The notes below the pieces were generated by a model. The model did no database searches, was not told the DNA's origin, and saw only the letters and a program-made list of their open reading frames with translations. Positions 6,464-9,141 of a DNA stretch of 9,141 nucleotides are shown in pieces. Position numbers and translations under genes: made by a program. Within the stretch, counting starts at the first letter, position 1. Each line of letters begins with the position of its first letter. The DNA comes from Oscillospiraceae bacterium (GTDB lineage: Bacteria > Bacillota_A > Clostridia > Oscillospirales > Ruminococcaceae), in contig CAAFWX010000135.1 in NCBI GenBank assembly GCA_900766795.1, forward strand, positions 1 through 9,141, given 5' to 3'.

Positions 6464-7420
6464 TCAGAAAAGAGTAATCTGCTCGGAATTTGTCTTTGTG
6501 ATACGCTCACCCTTAAGCGATTTCACGGGGCGGTCGGTGACAACATCGCTCTCTGAAAGCTTGTCGCAGAGAATGGGGGAGTCGGGGTCGTAGAGCTTTA
6601 GCTTCTCCTTGGTTGCCTGCGCGCGGAAGTTTGCATAGCAGTAGGTGCAGCCGTGCGGGCAGGTGTCGTAGCAGCCGATTTCCTCGCACTTTACGCAGCG
6701 GCAAGCCTCGCGCTGACCGTCGGGCTTGGTCTTAAGCTCATACCCTGTGATGCGCTCGATAAGGTCGCCGTCAATGCAGCTGTTGTGCTCAATGCCGTAC
6801 TTTTCGAGGTCAATCTTCTCCGCGCAGGTGGCGAGCACAAGGTCGTTTTCTGCGGCGATTTTTGTCATCTCTCCGATAAGCAGCTGAAGCTCCTCGTCTG
6901 TGATGGGGCGGCTTTGCATGAGGTTCATGTTTTTCATGTTCTTTGTGGGGTAGATGTCCACGAAGCTGAAAACGCATTTCTCGGTGAAGCCCTTAAGCTG
7001 TTCGGCAATCGTCCGAATGCTGTCAATGTGGAAATTCACGTCGTATTCGGGCGTGATTATGATGGGGTCATAGCGCCAGATAACGCGCTCCTTGCCGATT
7101 TTCTCGGAAAGCTCCTTGAAGGTGGCAATCCTGTCCTTAAGCGAGGGAACGTGCGGCTCGGTTTCCTTGCCGTAGTTGTTGAGGGTGTACTGGAAGTAGA
7201 AATCATAGCCCTTAAGCTCCGAAAGCAGCGGCACCATGGGAGCGGGATTCTTCGTCCAGAAAACAATGCAGTCCACCACACTCGGCGAAAGGGAAATGCG
7301 GCTTACCTGATGGATGTTCATGGGGTTTCTGACGCAGACGCTTCCTTCCTTTATGCGGTTGATGAACCATTGAGAAAAGAACGCGGGAATATCTGTGCGT
7401 CTGCTTGCGCTGATAATCAT
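6464..7420 (-). CDS. DUF1848 family protein, predicted radical-SAM-like iron-sulfur protein
   Basis: A protein of 318 residues; ATG 7420 is preceded by AAGGAGG (7430-7436) with nine bases between. The opening IISASRRTDIPAF, then VDCIVFWTKNP (49-59), YFQYTL (75-80), VIWRYDPI (113-120) and SFVDIY (152-157) match DUF1848 (PF08902) as I recall it; the family's function is unknown. The repeated strand-like blocks suggest a TIM-type barrel. Near the C-terminus a cysteine cluster follows: C240, C242, C245, C250, then C254-X3-C258-X2-C261, which is the radical-SAM [4Fe-4S] pattern, continuing as YCYAN. The last residues, EQITLF, resemble the QxxLF beta-clamp binding peptide. The stop lies 12 bases before the helicase ATG, so the two are almost certainly co-transcribed and translated in tandem. 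Family assignment is firm; radical chemistry and clamp binding are inferred. Confidence 0.88.
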   Translation of the reverse strand: MIISASRRTDIPAFFSQWFINRIKEGSVCVRNPMNIHQVSRISLSPSVVDCIVFWTKNPAPMVPLLSELKGYDFYFQYTLNNYGKETEPHVPSLKDRIATFKELSEKIGKERVIWRYDPIIITPEYDVNFHIDSIRTIAEQLKGFTEKCVFSFVDIYPTKNMKNMNLMQSRPITDEELQLLIGEMTKIAAENDLVLATCAEKIDLEKYGIEHNSCIDGDLIERITGYELKTKPDGQREACRCVKCEEIGCYDTCPHGCTYCYANFRAQATKEKLKLYDPDSPILCDKLSESDVVTDRPVKSLKGERITKTNSEQITLF

Positions 7421-7482
7421 ATTGGCGGACCTCCTTATGCGGTGAAGTTCGGGGGGAACCCAAGCTTCCCATTTCTGCTTAC

Positions 7483-7511
7483 ATTATATAACTTTTTTTG
7501 AGTGATGTCAA
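7483..7511 (-). promoter_or_regulatory. Perfect-consensus sigma-A promoter for the DUF1848-helicase operon
   Basis: On the minus strand, TTGACA (7506-7511), exactly 17 bases and TATAAT (7483-7488), all twelve box positions consensus. The spacer contains a run of seven As. Transcription would start near 7475-7477, giving a leader of about 55 bases before the DUF1848 ATG. No clear operator overlaps it. A short hairpin, GUUC/GAAC around a C-rich loop (about 7447-7459), lies in the leader. Confidence 0.85.
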
Positions 7512-7563
7512 CAGCTTTTCCGAATTGCCGCTAAAATGTGCCTTTTTTGCAAACCTAAACCGA

Positions 7564-7591
7564 AGGCTGTATGCAATTCTGCACACAGCCT
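7564..7591 (-). terminator. Hairpin terminator after ptsI
   Basis: A 12-base stem (7564-7575 with 7580-7591) closes a four-base loop, six bases beyond the ptsI TAG stop. The one imperfect position is a G-U pair on the minus-strand RNA but an A-C mismatch on the plus strand, so the hairpin is built for the minus transcript. The tract after it is only moderately T-rich (TCGGTTTAGGTTTG), so it may terminate incompletely and leak into the DUF1848 operon. Confidence 0.6.
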
Positions 7592-7597
7592 GCAATA

Positions 7598-9141
7598 CTA
7601 TTTGGACAAATCAATTTTCCTGACTGTATCTCTGAGCGGAAGAACGAATGACGGCGACACCGAAAGCTCGTCGATTCCCATGCGAAGAAATGTTTCGGTG
7701 AGCGTGACGTCTGCTGCAAGCTCACCGCAAATTCCTATCCATGCGCCGTGCCTGTGAGCGTTACGGGCGCTCATTTCGATAAGGCGAAGAATCGCTTCGT
7801 GATGGGTGTCGCAGAACTGCTCGATTTCGGGGTTCTGCCTGTCGCACGCGAGGGTGTACTGCGTGAGGTCGTTCGTGCCCACGCTGAAGAAATCAACCAT
7901 GGGAGCAAGCCTGTCGCTGATAAGCGCCGCTGCGGGAGTTTCAATCATAATGCCGATTTCGATTTTGTCGGAATACTCTATGCTGTCCGCCTGAAGCTCC
8001 GATTTCACCTGCCCGCACATTTCCAGCGCCTTTTGCACCTCAAAAACGCTTGTAATCATCGGGAACATTATGCCGAGATTGCCGTAAACCGAGGCTCTGA
8101 AAAGCGCGCGAAGCTGGGTTTTGAATATCTCGGGGCGGGTAAGGCAAATGCGTATTGCGCGATAGCCCAGAGCGGGATTCTCCTCTTTTCTGAGGTTGAA
8201 GTAGTCTGCCTGCTTGTCTGCGCCGATGTCCAGCGTGCGGATAATGACTTTCTTTCCCGCCATGCTTTCGAGGACGCGCTTGTATGCGGAGAACTGCTGT
8301 TCCTCTGTGGGGAAGTCGCTGTTTTCGAGGTAGAGGAACTCGCTGCGGAACAGCCCCACACCGTCAGCGTCGTTAAGCAGAACTGCGCCGATGTTGTCAA
8401 TGCTTCCGATGTTTGTGTAGATGTTGATTCGCGTGCCGTCAAGGGTGATGTTCTCCTTGCCCTTAAGCTCCTGCAAAAGCCGCTTTTTGTTGAGGTCGTC
8501 CGCCTGCTTTTTTGTAAGGCGCTGTCTTGTCTGCTCATCGGGGTTAACGAAAATCTCCCCCGTAAAGCCGTCGACGATTGCTTCATCTCCCTCATTGACA
8601 GCGGACAAAAACTCATCGCCCACGCCGATAACTGCGGGAATGTTCATGTTTCGCGCAAGAATAGCGGTATGCGAGTTGGACGAGCCGTGCGCGGTGACAA
8701 ACGCAAGCACCTTATCCTTGTCAAGCGACACCGTTTCGCTCGGAGCGAGGTCCTGCGCGCAGATAATCATTTTGTCGTCCGAGCGCTGCGCGGCAAAGCC
8801 TGTCCCGCTAAGGTTTGCGATAATGCGGTTGGAGATGTCCTTGACGTCTGCGGCGCGCGCCTGCATATATGCGTCGTCCATTGCCGCAAACATCTCTGCG
8901 AAGTTGTCGGCGGTGACGGCGACGGCATATTCCGCGTTTACCTGCCGGTTTTCGATTATGCTTCGGATTGAGTCGTTGTAGTCCTCGTCCTCCAGCATCA
9001 TGCGGTGAATCTCGAAAATCGCCGCATTGGTTTCGCCAACCTCCCTGAGAGCCTTTTGGTAAATCTCGCCAAGCTGCTGCGAAGCCGAAGCTTTGGCTTT
9101 TTCCAGCCTTGCCAGTTCTGCCCCGACATCTTTTATGCGAA
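7598..9141 (-). CDS. ptsI: Phosphoenolpyruvate-protein phosphotransferase (PTS enzyme I), N-terminus off the window
   Basis: A cytosolic enzyme that takes phosphate from phosphoenolpyruvate on a histidine and passes it to HPr, starting PTS sugar uptake. About 513 residues are visible of the usual 570-580; the frame runs off the right edge, so the start and roughly the first 60 residues are missing. The visible part opens in the helical HPr-binding subdomain (EIHRMMLEDEDY at about 8981-9016), followed by the swivelling phosphohistidine domain with SSNSHTAILAR; the active His codon is 8669-8671. The C-terminal PEP-binding barrel follows, with RTLDIGADKQ, NPALGYRAIR, the signature FFSVGTNDLTQYTLACDR, and GICGELAAD, whose Cys codon is 7727-7729. 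All catalytic positions that I can check are intact. ptsH often lies beside ptsI, but would be beyond the edge. A hairpin terminator follows. Close relatives such as PEP synthase and PPDK are longer and have other end domains. Confidence 0.95.
   Translation of the reverse strand, partial: RIKDVGAELARLEKAKASASQQLGEIYQKALREVGETNAAIFEIHRMMLEDEDYNDSIRSIIENRQVNAEYAVAVTADNFAEMFAAMDDAYMQARAADVKDISNRIIANLSGTGFAAQRSDDKMIICAQDLAPSETVSLDKDKVLAFVTAHGSSNSHTAILARNMNIPAVIGVGDEFLSAVNEGDEAIVDGFTGEIFVNPDEQTRQRLTKKQADDLNKKRLLQELKGKENITLDGTRINIYTNIGSIDNIGAVLLNDADGVGLFRSEFLYLENSDFPTEEQQFSAYKRVLESMAGKKVIIRTLDIGADKQADYFNLRKEENPALGYRAIRICLTRPEIFKTQLRALFRASVYGNLGIMFPMITSVFEVQKALEMCGQVKSELQADSIEYSDKIEIGIMIETPAAALISDRLAPMVDFFSVGTNDLTQYTLACDRQNPEIEQFCDTHHEAILRLIEMSARNAHRHGAWIGICGELAADVTLTETFLRMGIDELSVSPSFVLPLRDTVRKIDLSK

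Noticed and set aside
6653..7501. 282-residue plus-strand open frame opposite the DUF1848 gene
   Set aside because: Antisense shadow: the minus strand carries a recognisable family, promoter and ribosome site.
7748..8971. 407-residue plus-strand open frame opposite ptsI
   Set aside because: It is antisense to a clear enzyme I gene with all family motifs; its translation is Cys/His/Val-rich with no recognisable domain, and no ribosome site stands out.
265..9141. Apparent excess of the palindromes AAGCTT and CTTAAG across the window
   Set aside because: Most copies encode Lys-Leu or Leu-Lys in frame with the favoured codons AAG and CTT, so codon and dipeptide preference explains them better than a recognition-site array.
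1..9141. CRISPR arrays, tRNA or rRNA genes, transposases and attachment-site repeats
   Set aside because: No regularly spaced repeats, cloverleaf, rRNA-like stretch or transposase motif was seen on either strand; small attachment repeats cannot be excluded without the flanks.

Overview
The window reads as bacterial chromosome from a Firmicute, most likely a clostridial gut-type lineage (Ruminococcaceae/Oscillospiraceae-like). The grounds are strong AAGGAG(G) ribosome sites, textbook sigma-A promoters (TTGACA-17-TATAAT type), mid-range GC, the clostridial form of the enzyme I active-site loop (SSNSHTAILAR) and a DUF1848 protein. This placement is inference; no rRNA or other marker is present.

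Left part (1-3029, + strand). A divergent promoter leads leftward out of the window. A consensus promoter at 80-108 drives a structured leader of about 115 nt that ends in an intrinsic terminator (189-230), 21 bases before the ribosome site of a CPA-type Na+/H+ antiporter gene (265-1449). This is riboswitch architecture. The 3' half of the leader resembles the fluoride (crcB) aptamer, and antiporter genes are known members of the fluoride regulon, so a diverged fluoride riboswitch is the leading but unproven reading. Next, with its own promoter, comes a gene for a polytopic GT-C-like membrane protein (1557-3029).

Middle part (3074-7420, - strand). This is the most unusual region: a two-gene operon with a perfect consensus promoter. 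The first gene encodes a DUF1848 protein with a radical-SAM type CX3CX2C motif near its C-terminus and a C-terminal QxxLF sequence resembling a sliding-clamp binding peptide. Twelve bases later starts a 1125-residue protein that joins an SF1 (Upf1/DNA2-like) helicase, a PD-(D/E)XK-like nuclease related to the DUF2726/DUF559/Vsr type, and a C-terminal Rossmann methyltransferase-like domain. Base composition drops sharply (about 55% to about 42% GC in lines counted by hand) at the nuclease/methyltransferase junction, so the last third appears to be a later graft. The pair is a candidate nucleic-acid-processing or anti-phage module. A long hairpin at 3034-3064 separates it from the convergent GT-C gene.

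Right part (7598-9141, - strand). This holds most of ptsI, phosphotransferase enzyme I, with its N-terminus beyond the right edge. A 12-bp hairpin terminator follows it. It is a housekeeping gene and suggests that the helicase operon sits as an accessory unit between core genes.
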